NCBI GenBank assembly: GCA_017619375.1
Contig: JAFZSL010000045.1
Location: 1-64,000, forward strand
Reading direction: 5' to 3'
Source of the DNA: Prevotella sp.
GTDB lineage: Bacteria; Bacteroidota; Bacteroidia; Bacteroidales; Bacteroidaceae
Length of the DNA stretch: 64,000 nucleotides
Shown: positions 24,902 through 33,502 of the stretch, in pieces
Numbering within the stretch: position 1 is the stretch's first letter
Layout of the letters: every line of letters starts with the position of its first letter
Made by a program: the position numbers and the translations under genes
The notes under the pieces: generated by a model
Seen by the model: only the letters and a program-made list of their open reading frames with translations
What the model was told of the DNA's origin: nothing
Database searches by the model: none

Positions 24902-26458
24902 TCACCGCTTCTTGTTCACTCGTTTGGTGATGCCGATGGCTCCGGTGGGGCAGACAAGGCGGCATAGATGGCAGCCGACGCATTTTGTGCCGACGATGTG
25001 AGGCTGGCGGGTCTCTTTGTCAAAGGTGATGGCCTGGTGTCCGCCGTCCAGGCAGGAGACGTGGCAGCGGCCACAACCTACGCAACGGTCTCGGTCGATT
25101 CTCGGATAGGTCATCGTTTCGCGGTCGAGGTCGGAGGGCAGAACGAAGTTGGGCAACTGTTCGCCCACAAGGTCTGCCAGGTGTTCGACACCGCGCCTTG
25201 CCATGTATGTCTGCAAGCCCAATATGAGGTCATCGATGATGCGGTAGCCATATTCCATATCAGCGGTGCATACCTGTACGTTGCGGCAGCCGAGTTGGAT
25301 GAATTCCAGGGCGTCGTGCCAGGTCTCGATACCACCGATGCCACTGAATTGCACTTTCTTGCTCATGGTCGGTTGTCCGTCATGACTGGAGGAATGCGCA
25401 AGCCTTTCTCTGCTCTCCCTGTCCTGACCGTTCAGGATGGGGTTCTTCACCATTTCGAGAATGTAGCGCAGGGCGATGGGCTTCACGGCGCGTCCGCTGT
25501 AGCCGGAGAGGGTCTGCTTGCCGCTGACCTCGGCATCGGGAGACATGGTGACGCTCTTGATGGTGTTGATGGCCGAGATGGCATCGGCGCCGGCAAAGTA
25601 GGCTCCCATGGCGGGTTGGTTTATCTGCGTGATGTTGGGGGTCATCTTCGGGATGACGGGGATTTGCACGCTCCGCTTCACGTAGGCGGTGTAGAATGTC
25701 ACGAGTTCTGCGTCTTGTCCCACGTCGCTGCCCATGCCTGCCAGGCGCATCTGCGGACATGAGAAGTTTAGTTCCACGGCGTCGCAGCCGGCATCCTCGG
25801 CCATCTTGGCCAACTCTATCCACTCCTCCTCATACTGTCCCATGATGGAGGCCACGACAATCTTTGTGGGGTAGTTCTGCTTCAGTCGTCGCAGGATGTC
25901 GAAATCCACCTCGTGGGGGTTCTCGCTCAACTGCTCCATGTTGCGGAAGCCGGCAAACGTTGTTCCGCTCTTCACTGCATCGAAGCGGGGTGACACCTCG
26001 CGGATGTCCTGCTTGCAGATGGTCTTGTAGAAGACACCGGCCCAACCTTGCTCGAAGGCTCGCGCCACCATCTCGTAGTTGGTGCAAATGGCGGAGGAGG
26101 CAAGGAAGAACGGATTCTCACAGGGGATGTCGCAAAAGTCAATGGAAAGGCTGGGTAGCTCCTCATTGCTCTTTGGCTCAAAGGCCGTTGCCTGCTCCTT
26201 GTTGCTCTCTGCCTCAACGGCCGATAGTAGTTCCTTGATTCTGATGGGTTGGTCGTAGTGGATGCAAGCTTGTTCGGCTTGTTCAAGGTCTGCATCGCTG
26301 CACCCCTCCGTCCATCGCCACGCATTCATCGCGTTGTCGAATCGGATGGCGCGGATGGCACGAGCGGGGTCGCCTGTCTTACACGCTTTGGTACAAGGGG
26401 CATCATCGCACAACAGGCAGCGTGCCGCCTCTTCTCGGATATGCAACGTTTTTTTCAT
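24902..26458 (-). CDS. PreA-type dihydropyrimidine dehydrogenase with N-terminal Fe-S domain
   Basis: A 518-residue protein. An N-terminal Fe-S half-domain (CLLCDDAPCTKAC, about 14-26, as in PreT/GltD) is joined by a low-complexity Glu/Ser linker (about 80-103) to a dihydroorotate dehydrogenase-type FMN barrel (105-430; FFLASSAICTNYEM, catalytic-site Cys in NFSCPQM, SGIGGIETW) and a C-terminal 2[4Fe-4S] ferredoxin (CVGCGRCHVSC, CVGCHLCRLVC). The closest known family is the NAD-dependent dihydropyrimidine dehydrogenase subunit PreA, which reduces uracil and thymine. A polar insert of about 20 residues (near 355-375) precedes the FSGIGG motif. No preT partner is adjacent. The reaction is inferred. 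Confidence 0.83.
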   Translation of the reverse strand: MKKTLHIREEAARCLLCDDAPCTKACKTGDPARAIRAIRFDNAMNAWRWTEGCSDADLEQAEQACIHYDQPIRIKELLSAVEAESNKEQATAFEPKSNEELPSLSIDFCDIPCENPFFLASSAICTNYEMVARAFEQGWAGVFYKTICKQDIREVSPRFDAVKSGTTFAGFRNMEQLSENPHEVDFDILRRLKQNYPTKIVVASIMGQYEEEWIELAKMAEDAGCDAVELNFSCPQMRLAGMGSDVGQDAELVTFYTAYVKRSVQIPVIPKMTPNITQINQPAMGAYFAGADAISAINTIKSVTMSPDAEVSGKQTLSGYSGRAVKPIALRYILEMVKNPILNGQDRESRERLAHSSSHDGQPTMSKKVQFSGIGGIETWHDALEFIQLGCRNVQVCTADMEYGYRIIDDLILGLQTYMARRGVEHLADLVGEQLPNFVLPSDLDRETMTYPRIDRDRCVGCGRCHVSCLDGGHQAITFDKETRQPHIVGTKCVGCHLCRLVCPTGAIGITKRVNKKR

Positions 26459-26561
26459 ATGGTTATCGTAATATTATAATTTTGAGTGGTTGATATATGC
26501 TGTGATGGATATGAATGGCGCATGAAAAACTCCCATGCTCCTTAACTCAGCAGGGTGCAAC
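26459..26561. other. spacer with partial repeat
   Basis: GGCGCATGAAAAACTCCC (26518-26535) repeats the start of the block at 6573-6590, a fragment of the foldback-element family. Confidence 0.5.
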
Positions 26562-27719
26562 TTATCGTCCAATATATTTTTCCATTCTGACCAACATGCT
26601 GTCAGAGGAATCATTGCTCTTTTCGAGCCAGTTGCTGATGCGCCATGCACCCTGTTCATAATCGAGAGACAGGATGGCCTTCATGCTGAAGTCATGCGCT
26701 GTTTCCACAAGGGTGCATACGGCCTCTGCCATGTTGCCTGTTAGCAATTCCACCTTGATGTCTTTCACTTCGATGGGAGTCTCCAAGCCGGCGGTCCAAT
26801 GGAAATCGTCAATGAAAAAGCGTTGCTCCACCGTCTCTACATGGCTTTCTTTCTCGTTGACGGCATCGTATATTTCGTTCCAGTACGCTGTATAATAATT
26901 CTTGTCCAAGTCGAAGGGATTCATTTCCGACTCTTCTTCAAAAGTTTTGTTCACTGCATCGAAATACTTCCGTATCTGCTTGGCCACAGCCTCTTCCGTC
27001 CATTCGGCATCAGGAGCGGTATCCACACCGTCGGCCAGAGCTTCCACACTTTCGTTTTCTGTTTTTTCTGCCTCCACGCTCTTGATGAGTTGCAGATTGG
27101 TTTGCTCGATGATGTCTAATTTGATGGCTTTGTTGTTGTTGCCTGGCTTGTACCAGTCTATTTTGCCGAAGTAGTCCTGCAGGTCTTTCGACTCGAATCG
27201 GTAGCCGTGATAAGCCAGTATCTTGTTTCGTAACAGGCGCAACTCCTTCTTGTCTGTAACAGTGTTTGCCAGGTAGGCACGGTTGAGCAGGATGCTGTTC
27301 ACTGCGTTCCAGGGTTCCTCCTGCAACATCAACATTTGCATTTCCTCACATGTATCCTCATCGTGGGTTGTCAGTTCCATCGTCCACACCGCGTCGCCAT
27401 TGGGCTTGCGGATGGCAAGGAAATTTTTGCCGTCCTGACGGATATGTTGCACTCTCCATCCAAACTGGGCGCCAAAAGGACATTCTTCTGCCTGGCGGCT
27501 GGGAATGATCTTGTACTCCCCTTGCTTGCCAGCCACTTTTTCCAGGGTCAACTCATCGCCCTCCTTGGTGGTCATATAGACGATGGTTCCCATCCTAATC
27601 TCCTTTACGGTGTAGAGACTATAACCATCCCAGAACTTCTGGTTGACGCGAATCGTCTGTGCCTGTGCTACCATCACAGCACAAAGCATCAGCAGCGTGA
27701 ACATCAGTCTTTTCATCAT
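26562..27719 (-). CDS. YARHG domain protein, secreted
   Basis: A 385-residue exported protein. The start at 27719 (MMKRLMFTLLMLCAVMVAQAQ) gives a clean signal peptide. The central YARHG domain (about 150-215) is shown by LLRNKILAYHGYRFESKDLQDYFGKIDWY. A long acidic stretch follows, then a C-terminal alpha/beta region rich in Glu and Val. YARHG is an extracellular domain of unknown function. It begins 11 bases after the acid phosphatase stop, so the pair forms an operon. Confidence 0.83.
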   Translation of the reverse strand: MMKRLMFTLLMLCAVMVAQAQTIRVNQKFWDGYSLYTVKEIRMGTIVYMTTKEGDELTLEKVAGKQGEYKIIPSRQAEECPFGAQFGWRVQHIRQDGKNFLAIRKPNGDAVWTMELTTHDEDTCEEMQMLMLQEEPWNAVNSILLNRAYLANTVTDKKELRLLRNKILAYHGYRFESKDLQDYFGKIDWYKPGNNNKAIKLDIIEQTNLQLIKSVEAEKTENESVEALADGVDTAPDAEWTEEAVAKQIRKYFDAVNKTFEEESEMNPFDLDKNYYTAYWNEIYDAVNEKESHVETVEQRFFIDDFHWTAGLETPIEVKDIKVELLTGNMAEAVCTLVETAHDFSMKAILSLDYEQGAWRISNWLEKSNDSSDSMLVRMEKYIGR

Positions 27720-27729
27720 CCTATTGATT

Positions 27730-28623
27730 TTATTTCCTTTCTGCGGTTTTGGCATTCCCGACAATCTTCTTTCCGTCTTCTATGTATATGCCACTGTCGG
27801 GTCTTCCATTGAGTTGTTGCCCTTGAATATTGTAGATGGCGGCAGATTGTGAACCAGTGGGAGCCGTGACAGAAGGCACTGCCGCCTCGCCGGATTTCAG
27901 TTGGGCATACTCCTGACGGGCGGCGGCGATATCGGCAAGGAATTCCGCATTGGTGTGCAAACGGGCATAACCGGCAGCAGCAACGAGGCGTGACGCATCA
28001 ACGTCACTTTGCCAGTGATAGCCGGCGATGACACGGCTTTGCCCCCACTCATAACCCAGTTTCAGCAAATCGTCTTGTGCATCAGGATTGATTTCGCAGA
28101 GCAGGAGAGCCATCGCCCATCCGCGCACCGTGTGCCCTGAGGGGTAGGAACCGTTATTACGCAGACGTTCTTCACCCTCTGGAAGTAGGGTAGGCTCGTT
28201 GAAACGGCTATAAGGGCGTTTCCGCATATATTTGGTCTTGGGTTTTGTGGCGCCGAGGCGGGTGGTGAGTACGCCACGATACAGCACTTTGAAGATGGCC
28301 GGGGTCTTTTCCTTTGATATCTCCATTCCGAATGGGACGCTGAATTGTTCTGCCATCTCGTCGATTTCCTCCACGGCATTGTCGATGGCCTGTCGGGCAC
28401 GAGCGGAATCCTGCCGCTGAGTCTTGCCCCACATATACTGCGTGATGTCATAGACAAACTGAGTCGATGTGGTGTCGGGCGGCGCGGGAAGCCATACGAC
28501 GGCGTTGGGCATATCATCAATGTCGAAATACATGGCTTCTTCATCCAAAGGAATGTCTCCTTGGGCTTTGGTAATGCCGCTGAAAGCGATGATGATGGCA
28601 GTCAGGCAAAATAGTTTCTTCAT
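27730..28623 (-). CDS. class A acid phosphatase (PAP2 superfamily)
   Basis: A 297-residue secreted phosphatase. Start 28623 (MKKLFCLTAIIIAFSG) is chosen because the promoter at 28665-28696 lies inside any longer frame. The three signatures of the PAP2/nonspecific acid phosphatase family are present: KYMRKRPYSR (KxxxxxxRP), PSGHTVRGW, and SRVIAGYHWQSD. The C-terminus is AIYNIQGQQLNGRPDSGIYI, the secreted-protein tail. Such enzymes release phosphate from organic phosphomonoesters in the periplasm. It leads the operon with the YARHG gene. Confidence 0.92.
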   Translation of the reverse strand: MKKLFCLTAIIIAFSGITKAQGDIPLDEEAMYFDIDDMPNAVVWLPAPPDTTSTQFVYDITQYMWGKTQRQDSARARQAIDNAVEEIDEMAEQFSVPFGMEISKEKTPAIFKVLYRGVLTTRLGATKPKTKYMRKRPYSRFNEPTLLPEGEERLRNNGSYPSGHTVRGWAMALLLCEINPDAQDDLLKLGYEWGQSRVIAGYHWQSDVDASRLVAAAGYARLHTNAEFLADIAAARQEYAQLKSGEAAVPSVTAPTGSQSAAIYNIQGQQLNGRPDSGIYIEDGKKIVGNAKTAERK

Positions 28624-28664
28624 TTTTATAGGATTTGTGGTTGTATATATGTGATTTTGTGGAA

Positions 28665-28696
28665 CAAAGATAATGGTTTTCATTTCAATTCACAAA
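28665..28696 (-). promoter_or_regulatory. promoter of phosphatase-YARHG operon
   Basis: Minus strand: TTTG (28696-28693), 20 bases, TATCTTTG (28672-28665). Full match; leader of about 35 bases. Confidence 0.8.
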
Positions 28697-28752
28697 TATT
28701 CAAAGTCAATTTACTCATTTTTCTGAGTGTCCAAACATACAGGTGCTTTTAT

Positions 28753-29580
28753 CTACAGCGTCTTCCGACATACATCTGCCCATTTCGGATTCGTGACTTC
28801 CAGATAGCGAAGTGCGTAATGCCGTCCCAACAGCCTGTAGCCTTCTCCACTGAAATGAAGGTAGTCCTCACAGGGCAGGCAATCCTCGGAGGAGACGACA
28901 AAGGTGTTTGGATAAAGGTGCTCCATTTTGCGAATGGTTGGGTTGGCGTGTCCGCAGATGCCGCCATATTCCCAGCGCACCACTTCTCCTACCAACAATG
29001 GGACTTGCATGGGGTCAAACTGGAGTTCCTGTTGTAGGTCACAGTAAATCTTCCTTACCGTTTGGCACCACTCGATATTGTAGGCGTCTGTCTCTCCTTG
29101 GTGCAACAGGATTCCCTTGATGACGCCATCCTTGGCTGCAGTCTTCGCCATGCTCAGCAGGCGCTCATAGGGGTTGCGGCCATACTGGTCAAGGATGTCG
29201 TTCATCCAGTCTTGTTCTTCCCTGGCAATGATGGATGCGTTCCTATCCTTGTCGAAGAAGGTGATGGGACAGCCCTCCACCGCTACCGATACGATGCCGA
29301 TTCGTATGTTGTCGGGCACCACGTCTATCAGGGTGCGTCCGAAATAATCGGCGGGGCCCAGAAGGGCGTCGTGACGGCACAATGGGGGAATGGCCTTGCG
29401 CCATGTGCCCAACGTGCGTCCGTCGCCGCCATCGGTTGTCGCCATACTGAAAAAACGGTCGCTCACCATCAAGTCTTGTTCTTCTATGGGTGCCTGACCT
29501 GCCATGTTGGACTGTCCGAAACAAAGGAAAATCCAGAAATCCTGGTCTTGTGAATGTGATTGAAATGGTTCCTTGATCAT
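28753..29580 (-). CDS. SGNH/CE6-type carbohydrate esterase
   Basis: A 275-residue sialate O-acetylesterase-like (carbohydrate esterase family 6) protein. The nucleophile Ser is in GQSNMAG (about 22-28), the block II/III Gly and Asn regions follow, then HQGETD, and the C-terminal Asp-His pair is in EDYLHFSGEGY. All catalytic residues are present. There is no signal peptide, so it may act in the cytoplasm on imported acetylated sugars, or the start is mis-set; however, the promoter at 29645-29676 allows little more sequence. It stands alone. Confidence 0.85.
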   Translation of the reverse strand: MIKEPFQSHSQDQDFWIFLCFGQSNMAGQAPIEEQDLMVSDRFFSMATTDGGDGRTLGTWRKAIPPLCRHDALLGPADYFGRTLIDVVPDNIRIGIVSVAVEGCPITFFDKDRNASIIAREEQDWMNDILDQYGRNPYERLLSMAKTAAKDGVIKGILLHQGETDAYNIEWCQTVRKIYCDLQQELQFDPMQVPLLVGEVVRWEYGGICGHANPTIRKMEHLYPNTFVVSSEDCLPCEDYLHFSGEGYRLLGRHYALRYLEVTNPKWADVCRKTL

Positions 29581-29644
29581 AATGTCTATGATGATGTTTG
29601 CTGTTTCACAGGTGTGATTGGTTGAGAATTTGTTGCACGGGCTA

Positions 29645-29676
29645 CAAATATACGAAATTTTCCCTTTTTATACAAA
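29645..29676 (-). promoter_or_regulatory. promoter of esterase gene
   Basis: Minus strand: TTTG (29676-29673), 20 bases, TATATTTG (29652-29645). Full match; leader of about 60 bases. Confidence 0.8.
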
Positions 29677-29739
29677 TTCATGGCAAACGGCTTCGGAATT
29701 TGAAGGAAAGGAGGATGTACCGCTTGTGCATCAGTTTGA

Positions 29740-29805
29740 GTCTACGGACTATCAGGACTGTTAGGACTTGCCTTCAATTCCCTTGAGTCCTTTGAGTCCA
29801 TAGAC
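29740..29805. repeat. foldback element, GTCTACGGAC family (copy C1)
   Basis: GTCTACGGACT and AGTCCATAGAC form the ends of a 66-base palindrome-like element with inner AGGACT/AGTCCT pairing. Non-coding. Confidence 0.8.
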
Positions 29806-29883
29806 ATTTCATCGTTGGTGTGCATTCTCCCATACTCCTTGTCTCCGTAGATCCTTGATTCCCGGTCCGCTTCGGATAAAAAA

Positions 29884-29994
29884 GTCTACGGGCTAAAGAC
29901 TGTTAGGACTTGTCTTCAAGTCCCTTGAGTCCTTTGAGTCCGTAGACTTCTCATTCTTGGAGGGCATTCTCCCATACTCCTTGACTCCGTAGAC
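29884..29994. repeat. foldback elements, GTCTACGGAC family (copy C2 and partial)
   Basis: A second copy, GTCTACGGGC (29884) to GTCCGTAGAC (29938-29947), differs at few positions from C1. It is followed by GGCATTCTCCCATACTCCTT and CTCCGTAGAC (29985-29994), a block also found after C1 (29822-29850) and in part at 6573 and 26518. Confidence 0.8.
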
Positions 29995-29996
29995 TA

Positions 29997-30428
29997 TTAA
30001 GCCACGTACTCCACGTTGCTGAACTTCTGGGTGAAATAGTTGGAGAGCGTCACCTCGTAACCATTGTCTGTCTTCACCATCTTGACAATGGGGGTGCAGG
30101 GATAGAAGTCGTCCATGAATGCTTCGATGTTGGCGGGAATCAAGGCGGCGGGGACAGCCCCCATCTTGCAGTCGACCATCTTCCAACTGCCGTTTTCATT
30201 GAATTCCGCCTGGATGCCGTCGTTGAGGGTGACGACGTACATCATGCCCTTTGAGGTGTGTCTTGTCTCTGCGAAGGCGATGCTCCTGCTGGGGAAGTTG
30301 TGCAACACGAAGATCTTGACAGCCATGGGTAGGTCATTTGGAAGAATCATTTTGTCGCTCTTGTTTTCTGTTGTGGTTCTGGTCATCATCTGGAAGAAGG
30401 AGTAAACCGTGGAGATTGCTTTTTTCAT
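29997..30428 (-). CDS. PepSY-like (PF11396-type) protein
   Basis: A 143-residue protein with start at 30428 (MKKAISTVYSF) and an ATAAGGG just upstream. A longer frame from 30494 is ruled out by a TATCTTTG promoter -7 element at 30480-30473. One PepSY-like repeat pair is visible: LPMAVKIFVLHNFPSRSIAFAE and YVVTLNDGIQAEFNENGSW, then ALIPANIEAFMDDFYPC. Members of this Bacteroidetes family are usually periplasmic and of unknown role; here the signal peptide is weak or missing. Confidence 0.78.
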   Translation of the reverse strand: MKKAISTVYSFFQMMTRTTTENKSDKMILPNDLPMAVKIFVLHNFPSRSIAFAETRHTSKGMMYVVTLNDGIQAEFNENGSWKMVDCKMGAVPAALIPANIEAFMDDFYPCTPIVKMVKTDNGYEVTLSNYFTQKFSNVEYVA

Positions 30429-30557
30429 GCCCTTATCTTTTTTTGTTTTTTGTTTGATTTTGTTTTCTGATGCAAAGATAAGGCGGTTTTTCACTTGGGC
30501 TGGATGAAAAACGTGTTTTTCTCTTTCACTCGTTGCGACATGGCACCCATATTACGA

Positions 30558-30600
30558 CAAAAAGACTCCATATGCTTTTAATTTGTCGCAATGGAGTCTT
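30558..30600 (-). terminator. terminator of partner-switching operon
   Basis: AAGACTCCAT (30562-30571) pairs with ATGGAGTCTT (30591-30600). On the minus strand the stem is followed by a T-run. It lies 20 bases past the AraC-type gene. Confidence 0.8.
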
Positions 30601-30621
30601 GATGATGATTTTTGCAGATTA

Positions 30622-31182
30622 TCACATATCCCGGGTGAGCATTCTGCGGTATTCCACAGGGGTCATGCCCACCACCTCCTGCACACGGCGCTGGAGGGTG
30701 CGCACATTTCCTATGCCTGACTCTTCGGCCACAGCGGCGATGCTCCACTGTGGCTTGTCACGAAGCATCCGCAGGGCAGCCATCACGCGCAGGTTGTCGA
30801 TATAGGCCTCTGGTGAGCGGTGGATGGTCTGATGGCGGAACAATTTGTTGAGCCGTTCCATGCTTACGCCAAGAAGTTGGGCTAAGGCCGCCGTGTCGAA
30901 ATCCGCTTTCAGGTGCGGGCGGTCCTGCTCCACATGCAGTTCGATGAGTGCCATGAGTTGGGCATCGTCTTTCAGGTCGGCATTGCGTTGTCGCTCAATA
31001 TTGCCGTTGAGCAGTTCGCGGGCCACTTCGGTGCGGCGTCTCATCTCCAGGTCTTCCTCCAACCGTTCGGACAAATCGAGGTTTCGACTGACGAGCCGGA
31101 TGAGTTCGTTCTTCAGTTGTTCCACCTGTTTGCGCAATTCGGCATTCTCTTTTTGCAGCCGTTGGATATCTTCTTCTGTCAT
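30622..31182 (-). CDS. AraC-type helix-turn-helix protein with N-terminal coiled coil
   Basis: A 186-residue protein. A leucine-rich coiled coil (1-60, EEDIQRLQKENAELRKQVEQ...) precedes an AraC-type double HTH (about 85-182: LAQLLGVSMERLNKLFRHQ and IAAVAEESGIGNVRTLQRRVQEVVGMTPVEYRR). It overlaps the STAS gene by four bases (ATGA type), so translation is coupled. Placed as the output of a SpoIIE/STAS switch, it may be the regulated DNA-binding protein; that link is inference. A terminator follows. Confidence 0.87.
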   Translation of the reverse strand: MTEEDIQRLQKENAELRKQVEQLKNELIRLVSRNLDLSERLEEDLEMRRRTEVARELLNGNIERQRNADLKDDAQLMALIELHVEQDRPHLKADFDTAALAQLLGVSMERLNKLFRHQTIHRSPEAYIDNLRVMAALRMLRDKPQWSIAAVAEESGIGNVRTLQRRVQEVVGMTPVEYRRMLTRDM

Positions 31183-31481
31183 TGTAAAAGGAATATGTTG
31201 GTGAAACCGATTTCATCAAATACCTGGCGCAGTTCGTTGTTCAAACCGGTGATGGTGACCTTGCTGCCATGCTTGTTGGCATTCTTGAGCACAGACAGGA
31301 AAAGGCGCAGTCCGCTGGAGGATATGTATTCCAAGGCGGAGCAGTCGAGGATGATGTCGTGCCCGGCGCAATCGTAAAGCACCTGCATGTCACGTCCAGC
31401 CTGGGCGGAGGCAATGGTGTCGAGGCGCCCTTCCAGGCGCATCACATAGTTGTTGTTCTCTTCTGTGAATGTTGTGGTCAT
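31179..31481 (-). CDS. STAS-domain anti-sigma factor antagonist
   Basis: A 100-residue single STAS domain of the SpoIIAA/RsbV type. The phosphorylatable serine lies in LDCSALEYISSSGLRLFLSV. In known systems the unphosphorylated form binds a HATPase kinase; a PP2C phosphatase reactivates it. Both are supplied by the upstream gene, 29 bases away. It overlaps the AraC-type gene by four bases. Confidence 0.93.
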   Translation of the reverse strand: MTTTFTEENNNYVMRLEGRLDTIASAQAGRDMQVLYDCAGHDIILDCSALEYISSSGLRLFLSVLKNANKHGSKVTITGLNNELRQVFDEIGFTNIFLLQ

Positions 31482-31510
31482 GATTGAAGTTGTTAAGGGG
31501 TGATGGGAGA

Positions 31511-33388
31511 CTATGTATGATGTATTTTTTTTCTTAGTGTGAGGATGTTGCGGTTGTCACGTCGCTCATAGTTGATGCTGTCCATATAGCGGCGGATGAG
31601 ATGGATGCCCAGTCCGCCGATGGCGCGTTCCTCAAGAGGTTGTGCGATGTCCACCTCCTCCTTGATGGTCGGGTCGAACGGCTGTCCACTGTCGCTGACG
31701 ACAAACTTGATTCGCTCCGTGTTCGCTTCGGCCTCGATGGTGACGTCGCCATCCTTTCCGAGAGGATAAGCATAGTTCATCACGTTGACAACCGCCTCCT
31801 CCAAGGCGAGGTTGACCTGCATGGTGGCGGATGGTGGGAGTCCCACCTCGCCACACACCTCCTCCACCATTTCGACAAGGCGTGTTATTTCGTTGACGTC
31901 ACATGGGAGGGTGAGTGAGCGCCTCAGCAATGCGTCGGACGACCGGTGTGAATAGCGTATGGCAAGCATGGTGAGGTCGTCGTTTTGTTCGGTGTCGCCC
32001 ACGAAGGCCTTGACCGATGCCGTCATCCCTTCAATGAGTTGCCGTGCCGTGTCGGCCTTCAAGTGCTCTTCCATTCGAGCGGTGCCATATTGGTTGTGCT
32101 GGGCATCCTCTGCCTCTGTCAACCCATCGGTGTAGAGGAAGATGGTGGCCCCAGATGGAATCTCCACCTCTTGCGACGAGAACCGATAGTTGCTGAATGC
32201 CCCGACGGGGAGATTGGAGTCGACAGGCAGTGGCTTGCCGTCCACATACGGAGCCTTGTGCCCTGCGTTGGAGTAACGCAACCGTCCGGTAGGCAGGTCG
32301 AGGACCCCGACAAACATGGTGATGAACATGTTGTATTCGTTGTCTTGCGCCATGGTGTCGTTCATCGCAGTGATGATGCGCTCAGGGGCCGACTCCCTTA
32401 CGATGAGCATGCGGAAGGTGGAACGGGCTACCGCCATCACCAGTGCGGCAGGCACTCCCTTTCCCGAGACGTCGCCGATGCAGAAGAACAGTTTCTCGTC
32501 GCGGATGGAGAAGTCGCAAAAATCACCACCCACCTCCCATGCCGGTGTCTGAGAGGCATGGATGTCGATGTCTTCGTGCCCGGAGAAGGTTTGGCTCATG
32601 TTGGGTTGCATCGCCTCCTGTATGCCACGGGCGACATTCAGTTCTCCCGTGATGCGCTCCTTCTCAGTATTCACTTGATGCAGTCGATGGATGCCATGCA
32701 CATAGCGCTGTACAATGAACGCCAGGACAACCAGCCCGAGGATTTGCAACAGGATGACGGGCAGCAAGGTGCGTTTCTGGTTGTCAATGAGTTTTGACGC
32801 AAGTGCCGACACTTCATGGAGTGGCACATCGGCGGCCAGTACGGCCATCGACTCTCCCTGGGCGTTGCGTACAGCCCGTGAGAAAGTGCACATGAGTATC
32901 TCGTTGTATTTGCCCATATATGGCTCACTCCAGAAAGCGTCGCTGTTGATGCCCTCCGAATACCAAGAGCGCTGGGTATAATCGAAATCAATGACTTGTT
33001 CAGTGATGTCGCCATCCTTCCCGTTTTTGAAGATATACATGCCTTCATGGCGGCCGTCTTCGCCCACCAAGTCACAATAGGACACTCCAGACACATGCTC
33101 TTCCTTGGCAAGCATCTCTCGGACAATCAACCGCAGTGAGTCTTTGTCCTTCTTTGCTGCGAAACGTTCGGTCGCGGGCAGTATCTGTGCCAACGCCTCC
33201 TCCACCTTCTGCTTCAGTTGGGCGGTGCGGTTGGTTGCGCTGAGGTCGCGTTGCGCCATCTCCATCAATTGCTCGGTGATGCCCTTCCGTGTAGAGTAAT
33301 ACTGCACGGTGGTAATCAATTCCAGCAAAAGCGCGGCGACAACCAGCACCAGGATGCTTCGCAGTTGATTTTTACGGGAAGTCTCCAT
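31511..33388 (-). CDS. SpoIIE-type PP2C phosphatase fused to a HATPase kinase domain
   Basis: A 625-residue membrane protein. Start 33388 (METSRKNQLRS) fits the promoter at 33410-33440. Layout: TM1 (about 8-28), a periplasmic Cache-like sensor (30-205), TM2 (about 210-230), a helical linker (NTEKERITGELNVARGIQEAMQP), the SpoIIE/RsbU PP2C domain (about 260-465; GGDFCDF, FCIGDVSGKGVPAALVMA, LFLYTDGLTEAED) and a C-terminal HATPase_c RsbW-like domain (about 490-620; NLALEEAVVNVMNYAYP, DSGQPFDPT, GGLGIHLIRRYMD). One protein thus carries both switch enzymes. The STAS target is encoded next. Confidence 0.92.
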   Translation of the reverse strand: METSRKNQLRSILVLVVAALLLELITTVQYYSTRKGITEQLMEMAQRDLSATNRTAQLKQKVEEALAQILPATERFAAKKDKDSLRLIVREMLAKEEHVSGVSYCDLVGEDGRHEGMYIFKNGKDGDITEQVIDFDYTQRSWYSEGINSDAFWSEPYMGKYNEILMCTFSRAVRNAQGESMAVLAADVPLHEVSALASKLIDNQKRTLLPVILLQILGLVVLAFIVQRYVHGIHRLHQVNTEKERITGELNVARGIQEAMQPNMSQTFSGHEDIDIHASQTPAWEVGGDFCDFSIRDEKLFFCIGDVSGKGVPAALVMAVARSTFRMLIVRESAPERIITAMNDTMAQDNEYNMFITMFVGVLDLPTGRLRYSNAGHKAPYVDGKPLPVDSNLPVGAFSNYRFSSQEVEIPSGATIFLYTDGLTEAEDAQHNQYGTARMEEHLKADTARQLIEGMTASVKAFVGDTEQNDDLTMLAIRYSHRSSDALLRRSLTLPCDVNEITRLVEMVEEVCGEVGLPPSATMQVNLALEEAVVNVMNYAYPLGKDGDVTIEAEANTERIKFVVSDSGQPFDPTIKEEVDIAQPLEERAIGGLGIHLIRRYMDSINYERRDNRNILTLRKKIHHT

Positions 33389-33409
33389 TAATCTTTTTCT
33401 ATTTGTCCG

Positions 33410-33440
33410 CAAAAATATTAAATAAATGCGAACAGACAAA
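33410..33440 (-). promoter_or_regulatory. promoter of partner-switching operon
   Basis: Minus strand: TTTG (33440-33437), 19 bases, TATTTTTG (33417-33410). Full match; leader of about 15 bases. Confidence 0.8.
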
Positions 33441-33502
33441 AAAAAGCGTTTATTATTTCTTTTTCAAGGCGAAATAGCACCTCTTGAAATCTCCTATTGC
33501 CC

